Shown piece after piece: positions 31,597 to 38,831 of a DNA stretch of 38,831 nucleotides. The position numbers and the translations under genes were made by a program. The notes beneath the pieces are model-generated. The model saw nothing but the letters and a program-made list of their open reading frames with translations, searched no databases and was not told the origin of the DNA. Numbering within the stretch: the first letter of the stretch is position 1; every line of letters starts with the position of its first letter. The stretch is taken from assembly GCA_902803285.1 (NCBI GenBank), contig CADCPC010000041.1, forward strand, positions 1-38,831, given 5' to 3'. Source of the stretch: an uncultured Erysipelotrichaceae bacterium (GTDB taxonomy: Bacteria > Bacillota_I > Bacilli_A > RFN20 > CAG-826).

Positions 31597-33344
31597 ATGA
31601 AGAAGTTTTCATTTGGTCTAATCGGCCTTTTAGCCATCCTTTTGTAAGCGGATGCTTTTCTAACGGAAATTCAGATATCAAAGATTTTAGAGATTTCATC
31701 GTCCCTCTATATTCTCTTGCCGATAGCAGTACCACTACTGATATTGAGAATTTAAAGATCAAAGAGGTAGTTTTTAAAATTGCTAATTTCGAGCAGGAAG
31801 TGCCTTATATTACTATTAATGAATATGCTTCTTTATATAACAATCTCCTCGCTGAAGGCTATGAATCTAAAATTAATTATTCAACATGGGGCATCTATAA
31901 AGACAATGTTTTACAATTCTATTTTGATGTCGATGTTAATAAAAAAGAAATTACCGTCGCCGGTGATTTAACTAGTACTTTGAAAGATAGACCTGACTAT
32001 TCAAAAACTACATTAAATTACGCGCTTAAGAACGAAGTATTACCTGTTAAATCGACTAGAGCGAGTTATGTCTATAGTTATAAAGATATGGGATTTAGGA
32101 CAGTTACTATCTTAGGACTATCCTATATTCCACTATCATTATTCAATTTAAGTATCTATTCAGAAGCGAATGTCGGATTCTTCTATAACTTTGACGAATC
32201 AAATCTTGGATTATATCAATATAGCGACTATTCACAGTTATCTAACTCATATATTAGAGATGGAGAAGAATTAAATGCATTCTCTAATATTGACGCTTCT
32301 ATCAATAAAACAGGTATAGTGCCAACTAGTTTAGTAAATGACAAACTATCTTCTGTTTGCTATGTATTCACCAATATGTATGGTTTAAAGAGCAAATATC
32401 ATTTCAAAGAAATGAAAGAATATCTAGAGATGAATCAAGAATTATATGATAAGTTTGTTTCTAATAATCTAGAGACATTCAAATCTTCATTAGGAGAATT
32501 AATCGCCTCTTTTGATGATGGCCATACTTCTGTTAGTTCTTCATCCATCACTCCTCTTGGTCTACCTGGACCAAGTCTTGGAGAAATGTGGATGCATAGA
32601 TTAGAAGTTTATCATCAGCTACTAGACGATAGAAAAGCAGTCTATGACTCTTTAGGTCTAGAAGAGGGAGAAGTCATTTATAGCGAAGACTCAACTCTGG
32701 CCTTCTTCCCATTCAATTCATTCCGTTTTGCCTATGATGCTTACGATGAAGATGGTCACTTAACAGAAAAAGCATATAAAGAAGATACGTTTCTAATGCT
32801 TGTTGATAAATTCAACCAAATCAAAGTAAAAGGCACTGTTAAAGATGTCATTGTTGATTTATCTACTAATACAGGTGGAGTTTTAGGAGCAATGATTAAA
32901 ATCTTAGTCCTCATTTCTAAGCATAATCGCGCGACATCATATTTTAAATATGATAATTTAAACGCTATCTTTGGCTATAGCACTCAAGTTGATACCAACC
33001 AAGATGGTAGTTATGACGAAGAAGATGTCTTTGGAGATGACTTTAATATCTATCTATTAACAAGTGAATTATCATTTAGTTGCGGTAATGCCTTACCTTA
33101 TTTAGCAGATAAGAACAACATTGCCACTATCATTGGTAGAACTTCAGGGGGAGGAGAATGTGTAGTTGGATCTAACGTTCTTTCTACTGGTGAATATTTT
33201 ACCCACTCGTCATTAATGCACATTGGATGGTATAATGATGAAGATGGATTTATCGGTGATGAAGATGGAGTTTCTCCTTCTTCAGAATACAAAATGGATT
33301 TAAATAAATATTTTGATATAGAAAACTGGAGGTCAATTCTATGA
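31597..33344 (+). CDS. S41-family (tail-specific protease-like) lipoprotein, frameshifted at the signal peptide
   Basis: The gene begins with an ATG at 31597 encoding MKKFSFGLIGLLAILL, which then hits TAA (31645). One frame over, without interruption to 33344, the sequence reads VSGCFSNG and then a full S41 protein. Adding one T to the T4 run at 31640-31643 gives LLAILFVSGC, a perfect lipobox with Cys20, and a 582-residue lipoprotein. The S41 core has DLSTNTGGVLGAMIKIL and SELSFSCGNALPYL (probable Ser nucleophile in SFSCGN) and RTSGGGECVVGS. Without the frame correction the first possible start is a GTG at 31800, which loses the export signal. The 3' end overlaps the lipase gene by 4 nt. It could be a real lesion, a switch or an assembly error. 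Confidence 0.8.
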
Positions 33345-34657
33345 AAACAAAACTATTAGTGCTATTAGGAATACCTGCCTTACTTATCGGCTGTTCTCCT
33401 AAAACACCTACACCAGAACCAATTGATGATGGTTCAATTAATGTCAGTTCCACCATTCCTTCTTTGGCCCTTGGCAAAGCTGATTACGAATTAAAATTCT
33501 CTTATAACGACAATCTATTTGATGAACCTTCTACCACAATTAATCCGAAATTGGCTATGCTCTCTTATGGATTATCATGTGCCAGTGGTTCAATTGAAGA
33601 AATCGGTCACTTCTACACTCAACTAGAAGCTAAAGATGTTGTCTTATCTGATGCATATGAAGAAACTACAGAACACTCTATCGGATATAGTTTTGCTCAT
33701 AGAAAAACCGATGAAGCCGAAATCGTTTTCACAACAGTGAGAGGCTTCAGTTATACTGAAGAATGGGTTGATAATCTTACAATCGGTTATCAAGGAAACC
33801 ACGAAGGCTTTGAAGCCTGCGCAACAGAAATTTATCGTAGTTTAGAAAACTATTTAGCAACCTTAAAAACGAAGAACGTTAAATTATTAGTTACTGGTTA
33901 TTCTAGAGCTGGTGCTGTATCTAACGTATTAGCACACCTCATTCTCTCTAATACCGCTCCTATCGTTCCTGCTAAAGATGTTTATGTTTATACATATGAG
34001 GCTCCAGGATGTTTATTAGAAGAAAACGCTCCTAAATATAAAAACGTCTTCAATATGGTTAATAGCGCTGACCTTATCCCAATGATTCCACCAACCAAAT
34101 ATGGATTCACTAGATGCGGTACAGATATTGATATTTGTCCAGAAGATGCAGAAACAGTAATTAGAAGATTTGACTCAGATATCAAAGTTCCTACATTTGC
34201 TCCATCTGCAAAATATGAAACAATTCACGAATATAACGAATATGTTATCGACTTCTTATTAAGAGATAGAGGAAGATATAACCTTTCTGAAAGATCAGGA
34301 TTCGTTGATTACTTAGAAGTGCCATTCGGTGCTCTGACGGGAATGTATTTCTCATTAAAGCTCGAAACACAAAATAAATTAATGGCAGACGTTGGTGAAA
34401 AGTCTTACATTGAAATCATAGATTTATTAAACGATGATAACCTCTATAACTTCATTAAGCCTTATCTTGATGAAGATGGCGTGGAATATGATCCTGATTC
34501 ATTTAAAGAAAATTGTTTCTTAGTTTGTGATTTCGTCACCACTATTATGCCTGAATTACTCTCCGAAACTGGATTGATTGGCAATATCTCTTTACCAATC
34601 TTCATGCACTTCCCAGATGTTAACTATCCTCTAGTAGCTAACTACTTCGCTAATTAA
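33341..34657 (+). CDS. Class 3-like lipase, lipoprotein
   Basis: A 438-residue surface lipase-like protein. A lipoprotein signal (MKTKLLVLLGIPALLIGC, lipid-bearing Cys18) is followed by a Pro-rich spacer and an alpha/beta-hydrolase domain. The nucleophile elbow is LLVTGYSRAGAVSNVLAHL with Ser188; RGFSYTEEWVDN (about 134-145) resembles the oxyanion region of class 3 lipases, and NSADLIPMIPP (about 241-251) the acid residue loop. It is probably anchored by diacylglycerol on the outer face and acts on host or environmental lipids. GGAGGTCAATTCT precedes the ATG, which lies in an ATGA overlap with the S41 gene, so the two lipoproteins are coexpressed. Confidence 0.85.
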   Translation: MKTKLLVLLGIPALLIGCSPKTPTPEPIDDGSINVSSTIPSLALGKADYELKFSYNDNLFDEPSTTINPKLAMLSYGLSCASGSIEEIGHFYTQLEAKDVVLSDAYEETTEHSIGYSFAHRKTDEAEIVFTTVRGFSYTEEWVDNLTIGYQGNHEGFEACATEIYRSLENYLATLKTKNVKLLVTGYSRAGAVSNVLAHLILSNTAPIVPAKDVYVYTYEAPGCLLEENAPKYKNVFNMVNSADLIPMIPPTKYGFTRCGTDIDICPEDAETVIRRFDSDIKVPTFAPSAKYETIHEYNEYVIDFLLRDRGRYNLSERSGFVDYLEVPFGALTGMYFSLKLETQNKLMADVGEKSYIEIIDLLNDDNLYNFIKPYLDEDGVEYDPDSFKENCFLVCDFVTTIMPELLSETGLIGNISLPIFMHFPDVNYPLVANYFAN

Positions 34658-34679
34658 TTTCATTAAACAAAAATAAAAG

Positions 34680-34704
34680 CACTTACTTCATGTAAGTGTT
34701 TTTT
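34680..34704 (+). terminator. Intrinsic terminator after the lipoprotein pair
   Basis: Arms CACTTAC/GTAAGTG (34680-34686 and 34692-34698), loop TTCAT, then TTTTTT. It lies 23 bp after the lipase stop. Confidence 0.88.
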
Positions 34705-34721
34705 ATTACATTCCTTAGTGA

Positions 34722-34727
34722 TATCAT
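34722..34727 (+). promoter_or_regulatory. Extended -10 of the Nudix gene, predicted leaderless
   Basis: TGA-TATCAT (hexamer 34722-34727) is followed by six bases and the ATG at 34734. No Shine-Dalgarno. The expected -35 position falls in the T-run of the preceding terminator. Confidence 0.45.
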
Positions 34728-34733
34728 ATCTAT

Positions 34734-35297
34734 ATGAAATTAAAAGACGTCAAACTTATTTATAAAGGCAAATACCTCTCTTACTATGTAGCAGAGTACA
34801 TCAATAATGATGGGGATATCAAGGAATACGAATTCATATCTCGTAATCCAAATGTTAATGTTGATAATTTTGGTAAGAACACTGCTGCTGGAGTAGGGCT
34901 TGTGCCTTTTAATATGAATAAAGACAAAGTCTTGCTACAATCTGAATTTAGACTCGCAACAAACCGTTATGTTTACAATTTCCCTGCCGGATTAATTGAC
35001 GAAGGAGAGTCAGCTTTTGAGGCCGCTAAAAGGGAATTAAAAGAAGAGACTGGAGTAGATTTAGTGGAAGTTATCGCTATTCTCTCTCCTAGTTACGCTT
35101 CTCAAGGCACTAGCGATGAATTAATGCAAATTGTTATTTGTAAGTGCAAAGGCGAAGTAAGACCATCTTGTTATGTTAACGAAGAGATTAACGCGAAATG
35201 GTACACAAAAGAAGAAATTAAAAAGCTCCTTGATGAGGGAGCTTATATGTCGGTTAGAACCCAAATGTTTTTATGGCAATGGGTCAACACTAAATAA
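34734..35297 (+). CDS. nudF: Nudix hydrolase, ADP-ribose pyrophosphatase-like
   Basis: A 187-residue Nudix enzyme. The full Nudix box (G-x5-E-x7-R-E-U-x-E-E-x-G-U) spans residues 86-108, from GLIDEGESAFEAAKR to ELKEETGV. The upstream EYEFISRNPNV and FRLATNRYVYNFPAG blocks are typical of the ADP-ribose/ADP-sugar pyrophosphatase group. It probably hydrolyses ADP-ribose to AMP and ribose 5-phosphate, which could salvage by-products of NAD-consuming enzymes, but the sirtuin product is O-acetyl-ADP-ribose and a link is only suggestive. Its stop abuts the convergent acyltransferase stop, and its 3' end carries that gene's terminator on the other strand. Confidence 0.9.
   Translation: MKLKDVKLIYKGKYLSYYVAEYINNDGDIKEYEFISRNPNVNVDNFGKNTAAGVGLVPFNMNKDKVLLQSEFRLATNRYVYNFPAGLIDEGESAFEAAKRELKEETGVDLVEVIAILSPSYASQGTSDELMQIVICKCKGEVRPSCYVNEEINAKWYTKEEIKKLLDEGAYMSVRTQMFLWQWVNTK
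35220..35244 (-). terminator. Acyltransferase terminator embedded in the Nudix coding sequence
   Basis: On the minus strand AAGCTCC (35244-35238), an 8-nt loop, GGAGCTT (35229-35223), and a run of five T (35224-35220). It lies 54-78 bp beyond the acyltransferase stop and within Nudix codons; there is no other hairpin in the 0-bp gap between the convergent genes. Confidence 0.7.
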
Positions 35298-36176
35298 TTA
35301 CCACGACTTTTTATAGCCAACACCATAGGTGTCGGTGTAATAATCAATACGTTTAGAATTATTAAATATCTTTGGATAGATGTTTTTTTCTGGGTCAATT
35401 CCTGCTAGTTTACATACTGCATCATGACTTCTTTTTGTGAGTTCTTCTTCTCTTTGATTTTTAGGGAGAGTCATATCTGGATAGATAGGTTCTCCAATAT
35501 TTAATGTGTATAAAGCGATTTGCTTAAAGATTTTTCTTCTTATCCATCCTGGTCTACGATAAGAGAACGCCATAGGAAATATTGGTTTATTAAACTGAAC
35601 GGAGAAGAATGATGCTCCAATTTTAAATGGTCTAATAGGAGCGTAATATTCCCACATACTACCTTCTGGATATAAATGTAACCATCCACCATTATTAAGC
35701 ATATTTCTTAAAGCTCTGAAATATTGGAAGGTTGCGTTGTTATTATTTTCTGGAATAGGGATTCCTCCAACCATTCTAATAAAGAATCCATTTTCTCCGG
35801 AAATATTAGGAGCCCAAGATAAGATATATGGTCTAATTGGAGAAATAGTCGCTACTATTGAAGCATAATCCCACATGTGTACATGATTAGCGATGCTAAT
35901 AACACCTTTACTAATCACATCTTTATATTTCTTTAAATTCTCTTTCCCCTTAACTTTTAAGCCCATTCTGATTTTTAGAAATGGGAAAAAGATTAGATGC
36001 ATAATGACGCGTGACCAATTTTGTTTTCTTCTAAATTCTTTCGAATAATCAATATATGGATATTTTTCATCAAAAACAGTCCCATCATTCTTTTTGACCA
36101 CCAAATAATGCTTATCAGTATCTATTGGATAAGGAAATTTATTTGTTTGAGGATCAAAGTATTCTTGTTTTTTCAT
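35298..36176 (-). CDS. plsC: PlsC-like 1-acyl-glycerol-3-phosphate acyltransferase
   Basis: A 292-residue LPLAT-family acyltransferase, probably adding the second acyl chain to lysophosphatidate at the membrane. The catalytic NH-x4-D motif is IANHVHMWDYAS (His98, Asp103); acyl-acceptor-binding blocks are the GGIPIPENNN region (about 137-147) and LHLYPEGSMWEYY (Glu171-Gly172). A hydrophobic stretch VIMHLIFFPFLKI (about 57-69) precedes the catalytic domain. The start at 36176 (MKKQEYFDP) is preferred to the ATG at 36182, because a TTGATA-N17-TAAAGT promoter ends eight bases before it and only two bases before the other. Family assignment firm; exact substrate inferred. Confidence 0.85.
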   Translation of the reverse strand: MKKQEYFDPQTNKFPYPIDTDKHYLVVKKNDGTVFDEKYPYIDYSKEFRRKQNWSRVIMHLIFFPFLKIRMGLKVKGKENLKKYKDVISKGVISIANHVHMWDYASIVATISPIRPYILSWAPNISGENGFFIRMVGGIPIPENNNNATFQYFRALRNMLNNGGWLHLYPEGSMWEYYAPIRPFKIGASFFSVQFNKPIFPMAFSYRRPGWIRRKIFKQIALYTLNIGEPIYPDMTLPKNQREEELTKRSHDAVCKLAGIDPEKNIYPKIFNNSKRIDYYTDTYGVGYKKSW

Positions 36177-36184
36177 ATACATAA

Positions 36185-36213
36185 ACTTTAATCAAAATTG
36201 ATTAATATATCAA
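36185..36213 (-). promoter_or_regulatory. Promoter of the acyltransferase gene
   Basis: TTGATA (36208-36213), exactly 17 bp, TAAAGT (36185-36190) on the minus strand, eight bases before the ATG at 36176. No Shine-Dalgarno; probably leaderless or nearly so. Confidence 0.55.
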
Positions 36214-36214
36214 T

Positions 36215-36240
36215 AAAAAGCCCTCTTACTGAAGAGAGCT
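36215..36240 (-). terminator. Intrinsic terminator of the first surface-protein gene
   Basis: AGCTCTCTT-CAGT-AAGAGGGCT on the minus strand (36240-36219, one G-U pair) is followed by TTTTTATTG. It lies 7 bp after the stop codon. Confidence 0.88.
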
Positions 36241-36246
36241 CATATT

Positions 36247-37392
36247 TTATTTCTTTTTGAAGATTGCGATTAAATCTGCGAATGATTTCTTTTTGATAAC
36301 AAACCAGAAGATGGAGAATCCACCAACTCCAGCGACTACGACAGAGGCAATAACAATGCCAGCAATTGCACCACCACTTAAACCTTTTTTAACAGGTGCA
36401 GTTGGTTCTACTGGATCAGTTGGATCTGTTGGGTCTGTAGGGGTTTCGGATTCAGTTTTTTTACAAACTGCAATAAATGTCATAGATTCTTGAACATTTT
36501 GAATAACATCTCCTGGATGATAAATTTGTTCATCACATTCCCAGTGAGAGAATTCATATCCTTCTGGAGGATAGATGCCATCTGGTTCAGGAACAACAAA
36601 ATCCTGTCCGATTTCCACTAAGATTTCCGCCATATGACCAGTCATATCGCCATTTTCAAAGTACATGTATGCAGTAGTGAGTTCTTGACCAGCCCAGAAC
36701 AATTCAAATTCACTGCTGATTAAATCATCAATTTCTGTATTATCAATTCTAATTCTATACATTGCACGGAATGTTTCTTCTCTAACCAGTGTTGTGGATA
36801 GCATAGTGAAATCTTCAACACCAGGTAGCGATTTCTCAACTGTCCAATCTTTTTCTCCTTCTTCGCGATATTCAACATAATGAGTTAAACCAGTTGTGTC
36901 ATAGTTTAAACGCCATTCAAGAATGACTTCAATTCCAGCGGTAACCGAATGAGAATCTGGTTCAATTTCAAAAGAAGGAATCACAGGTTCTTCCCACCAA
37001 ACAGTAAAATTTCTGCTATCTAAGCTTTGTATAGAGCCATTAAAGGTTTCAATTGAATAAGTATAGAAACCATATCCCTCTGGATTAGGGCATTCTATCT
37101 CTACTTCAAACACTATTTCTGGTACTTGTGGGTCTTCAAAGGTTACAGGAGTAAGATAAATCCACTCCGATATAGAAGTATCGACATATTTAACAATATA
37201 TTTATCAATAACATAGTTAAGAGAGAAAGTTACTGTTGCTTTTTCTCCACATCCAACTACAACGTCTTCTGGCTCGGTAATAAAAACAGGCCAATCATCA
37301 GCGTGAGTTTCTTTAACTGGATTATTAGCAAAAGTTAATCCACTTCCTACCATTAAAGAGAGTAAACCAAGTACACATAAAGTCTTTTTCAT
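36247..37392 (-). CDS. Secreted, C-terminally membrane-anchored protein with Ig-like modules
   Basis: A 381-residue surface protein. Signal peptide MKKTLCVLGLLSLMVGSGLT is followed by two related Ig-like modules of about 100 residues: compare ITEPEDVVVGCGEK and FEIEPDSHSVTAGIE, each followed by a Leu-Asn-Tyr strand and a Trp. A third module (about 240-310) has the G-Y-x-F-x-x-W pattern of InlB B-repeats. A PTDPTDPTDP linker leads to one membrane helix beginning SGGAIAGIVIASVVVAG and a basic tail KKKSFADLIAIFKKK. AGAGGTG is spaced six bases from the ATG at 37392; a GTG at 37401 overlaps it and is unlikely. Candidate promoter TTGTTA-N16-TATATA upstream. The function is unknown; an adhesin is possible. 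Confidence 0.8.
   Translation of the reverse strand: MKKTLCVLGLLSLMVGSGLTFANNPVKETHADDWPVFITEPEDVVVGCGEKATVTFSLNYVIDKYIVKYVDTSISEWIYLTPVTFEDPQVPEIVFEVEIECPNPEGYGFYTYSIETFNGSIQSLDSRNFTVWWEEPVIPSFEIEPDSHSVTAGIEVILEWRLNYDTTGLTHYVEYREEGEKDWTVEKSLPGVEDFTMLSTTLVREETFRAMYRIRIDNTEIDDLISSEFELFWAGQELTTAYMYFENGDMTGHMAEILVEIGQDFVVPEPDGIYPPEGYEFSHWECDEQIYHPGDVIQNVQESMTFIAVCKKTESETPTDPTDPTDPVEPTAPVKKGLSGGAIAGIVIASVVVAGVGGFSIFWFVIKKKSFADLIAIFKKK
36250..36387 (-). repeat. Anchor-coding repeat, copy 1
   Basis: DNA encoding the last 45 or so residues of the first surface protein; highly similar base for base (my eye estimate about 80%) to 37491-37628. It encodes the SGGAIAGI membrane helix and the WFVIKKKSFADLIA tail. 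Confidence 0.75.
36404..36439 (-). repeat. 9-bp tandem repeats coding for a (Pro-Thr-Asp) linker
   Basis: Four imperfect 9-bp units, with GGATCAGTT, GGATCTGTT and GGGTCTGTA on the plus strand, encode PTDPTDPTDP-like sequence just before the membrane anchor. Copy number could vary without breaking the frame. Confidence 0.7.
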
Positions 37393-37444
37393 AAGAAACA
37401 CCTCTTTATATAGTATAGCCTAAAACATTAACAAAATAGCAACT

Positions 37445-37465
37445 AAAAAGACATCCGAAGATGCC
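37445..37465 (-). terminator. Intrinsic terminator with a UUCG tetraloop after the second surface gene
   Basis: GGCATC-TTCG-GATGTC on the minus strand (37465-37450; one G-U pair, closing C-G around the UUCG tetraloop) is followed by TTTTTAG. It lies 22 bp after the stop. Confidence 0.87.
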
Positions 37466-37487
37466 TTAATAGAATAATTGGTTGTTT

Positions 37488-38831
37488 TCATTTCTTTTTG
37501 AAAACTGCAATTAAGTCTGCAAATGATTTCTTTTTTATAACAAACCAAACAAGAGCAAATCCACCAATACCAGCTACTAAAATAGAAGCGATAATGATAC
37601 CGGCGATTGCTCCACCACTGAGTCCGTTATTAGTTGGTGTAACTGGTGGTTCAGGTGGAACGATCTTCTCACTAACATTAATTTTATATGTTGCAGTTTT
37701 TGTTACTTCGTTTTCTGTATAAGTAACTGTTATGGTCTTTTCTCCTGGTGTAGACATATCTGGAACAGAAACTACATAACCAGTAACAACTTTGTCAGCT
37801 CCACCGTTTGTGTAATGAGCGGTAACGACCAAGCCATCGTAAGAGAAGGTATCTCCAACTTCGAATTCGGTCTTGTATGTACCAGATAAAGTAATTGAAT
37901 CTAGCTCAGGGGCTGAAATAAGTTTATATGTTGCTGTAACAGTAACATTGCCTTCTATCATAGTAAATGTTGTAGTTTCACTATTAGCATCAGCAAATGT
38001 AATTCCGCTACTGGATACCCATTTATCAAAGACATAGCCATCTTCAGCAGGATCAGCGGTAATAGTAATAACTGTTCCTGCAACTGCGGTAACTGGATTA
38101 GCAGTACCTTTATTAACAGTTACGGAATATAGAACTGGAGCGTTATATTCATTAACCACTACATTAGCGATTTCACCAGCGTTACGAGTGCTTGTTTCTT
38201 TAATACGAACATTATATGTTCCTGGGGCTAATCCAGTAATATCACTACCAGTGCCATCAATCCAATCTGATGCTGAACTTAATTTATATTCCATATCAGT
38301 GGTAACACCTTTAAGTCCACCATCGTTATTGTCTTCAGTTGTACATGCTGTTGCGGTAATTCCTGTTGGAGCATCTGGTCCATCAGCTTTAGAAATAGAA
38401 TCGCTAGCAGTACCAACAATAGAGCCAGTTTCAACTGAACTAGTAACTACTACACTTAATGTATATCCAATATCGTTTTCTGTAACTAAGTAAGTGCTAC
38501 TAGTAGCGCCACTAATAGGTTCACCATTTCTTCTCCATTGATATGAGAGTGAACCGGTATTATTTGTATCTGTAACACTAGCGGTTAAGGTCTCATGATA
38601 TTTTAATGATCCAGTGATACTTACTGTTCCAGTAAGAGCAACAGGGGCATCTTCCCAAATAGCATCAAATGTTTGGAAGTCACGATTATGAATGATTTCA
38701 AAGTCATCACCAGGTTGACATTTTATTGAATATCCTTGCAATTGCCAACATTTAAATCGTTTACCAGCAGGAGGTGTAAAAGTGCAAGTTGGTAGTTGTA
38801 TTGTACATATTCTTCCACCATAAAAATGCAT
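37488..38831 (-). CDS. Surface protein with InlB-like and Ig-like modules, C-terminal part (partial)
   Basis: The last 447 residues of a larger protein open at the right edge; the Met at the very end is unlikely to be the true start, as no signal peptide follows. Modules in order: an InlB-type repeat (about 10-57, ending FDAIWED), an Ig-like domain (60-148, with LSYQWRRNGEPISGATSSTY), a further beta domain (150-232, with ITGLAPGTYNVRIKE), a second InlB-type repeat (235-305, YVFDKW), a bacterial Ig-like Big_3-type domain (308-392), then a short Pro-rich linker and the same membrane anchor as the neighbouring gene (SGGAIAGI, then WFVIKKKSFADLIAVFKKK). Probably an adhesin-like surface protein; function unknown. 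Confidence 0.82.
   Translation of the reverse strand: MHFYGGRICTIQLPTCTFTPPAGKRFKCWQLQGYSIKCQPGDDFEIIHNRDFQTFDAIWEDAPVALTGTVSITGSLKYHETLTASVTDTNNTGSLSYQWRRNGEPISGATSSTYLVTENDIGYTLSVVVTSSVETGSIVGTASDSISKADGPDAPTGITATACTTEDNNDGGLKGVTTDMEYKLSSASDWIDGTGSDITGLAPGTYNVRIKETSTRNAGEIANVVVNEYNAPVLYSVTVNKGTANPVTAVAGTVITITADPAEDGYVFDKWVSSSGITFADANSETTTFTMIEGNVTVTATYKLISAPELDSITLSGTYKTEFEVGDTFSYDGLVVTAHYTNGGADKVVTGYVVSVPDMSTPGEKTITVTYTENEVTKTATYKINVSEKIVPPEPPVTPTNNGLSGGAIAGIIIASILVAGIGGFALVWFVIKKKSFADLIAVFKKK
37491..37628 (-). repeat. Anchor-coding repeat, copy 2
   Basis: Copy of the anchor-coding segment at 36250-36387, in the same orientation, at the 3' end of the second surface gene. A direct repeat 1,241 bp apart, so homologous recombination could swap ectodomains or delete one gene. 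Confidence 0.75.

Noticed and set aside
31639-31650. Programmed -1 ribosomal frameshift in the S41 gene
   Set aside because: The junction ATC-CTT-TTG-TAA is not a slippery X-XXY-YYZ heptamer and no downstream stem or upstream Shine-Dalgarno stimulator is evident; a one-base deletion or error in the T run is simpler.
33098-33477. Minus-strand small frames within the S41 and lipase genes
   Set aside because: They lie opposite well-supported coding sequence, with no ribosome sites or recognisable domains.
36413-36439. CRISPR-like repeats
   Set aside because: The repeats are contiguous 9-bp coding units with no spacers; no cas genes occur in the window.
36247-38831. Sortase-type (LPXTG) anchoring of the surface proteins
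   Set aside because: No LPXTG-like motif precedes the membrane helix in either protein; the helix and a conserved cytoplasmic tail appear to be the anchor itself.

Overview
This is an AT-rich, gene-dense bacterial chromosome segment, most likely from an uncultured, wall-less (Mollicutes-like) member of the Bacilli/Firmicutes. Gene order supports this: mraZ-rsmH-(small membrane protein)-ftsA-ftsZ-ileS-lspA-rluD is the Firmicutes division (dcw) neighbourhood, but every peptidoglycan gene normally inside it (mraY, murD, murG, ftsW, pbp, divIB) is missing. UGA is a normal stop codon (for example at the ends of the HAD and S41 genes) and Trp is UGG, so the code is not that of Mycoplasma/Spiroplasma. 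An Acholeplasma-, RF39- or Izemoplasma-like lineage fits; the exact taxon cannot be read from the window.

Layout. 1-1292: 5' two thirds of pnp (minus strand, running off the left edge). 1415-4030: a tightly overlapping minus-strand operon, PTS-EIIC-like membrane protein > ASCH-domain protein > HAD phosphatase > flavodoxin-like protein. 4115-6012: an AqpZ-like aquaporin and an Mbeg1-like lipase. 6087-7004: rnhC (plus), convergent with rluD. 7001-15402: the eroded dcw/ileS/lspA/rluD region, minus strand, with a probable MraZ-binding array in front of mraZ. 15523-20955: yceD, pheT, pheS, a YsgA-like rRNA methyltransferase and a YgjP-like metalloprotease. 20999-27324: a DUF523 protein, a GH13 alpha-glucosidase divergent from a GH2 beta-galactosidase, then a sirtuin and a membrane-anchored EEP-fold hydrolase. 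27371-31536: a minus-strand operon of a Lit-like/4'-phosphopantetheinyl transferase fusion, two U32 proteins (TrhP1/TrhP2-like) and an esterase. 31597-34657: two probable lipoproteins, an S41 peptidase (frameshifted in its signal peptide) and a lipase. 34734-36176: Nudix hydrolase and PlsC-like acyltransferase. 36247-38831: two surface proteins with Ig-like and InlB-like modules and a nearly identical C-terminal membrane anchor.

Themes. Lipoprotein and membrane biology recurs: LspA, a Lit-like domain, lipoproteins, PlsC, lipases. Many first genes of transcription units have no Shine-Dalgarno but a -10-like hexamer 6-8 nt before the start codon, suggesting widespread leaderless mRNAs, whereas genes inside operons usually overlap or have AGGAGG-like sites. 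Terminators are packed into or against coding sequence; in two convergent pairs both stop codons lie in one bidirectional terminator hairpin. The most interesting items are the Lit-PPTase fusion, the shared surface anchor, the leaderless-promoter pattern and the single-base lesion in the S41 lipoprotein signal peptide. No tRNA, rRNA, CRISPR array, insertion sequence or phage gene was seen, and no gene-free stretch exceeds about 150 bases.
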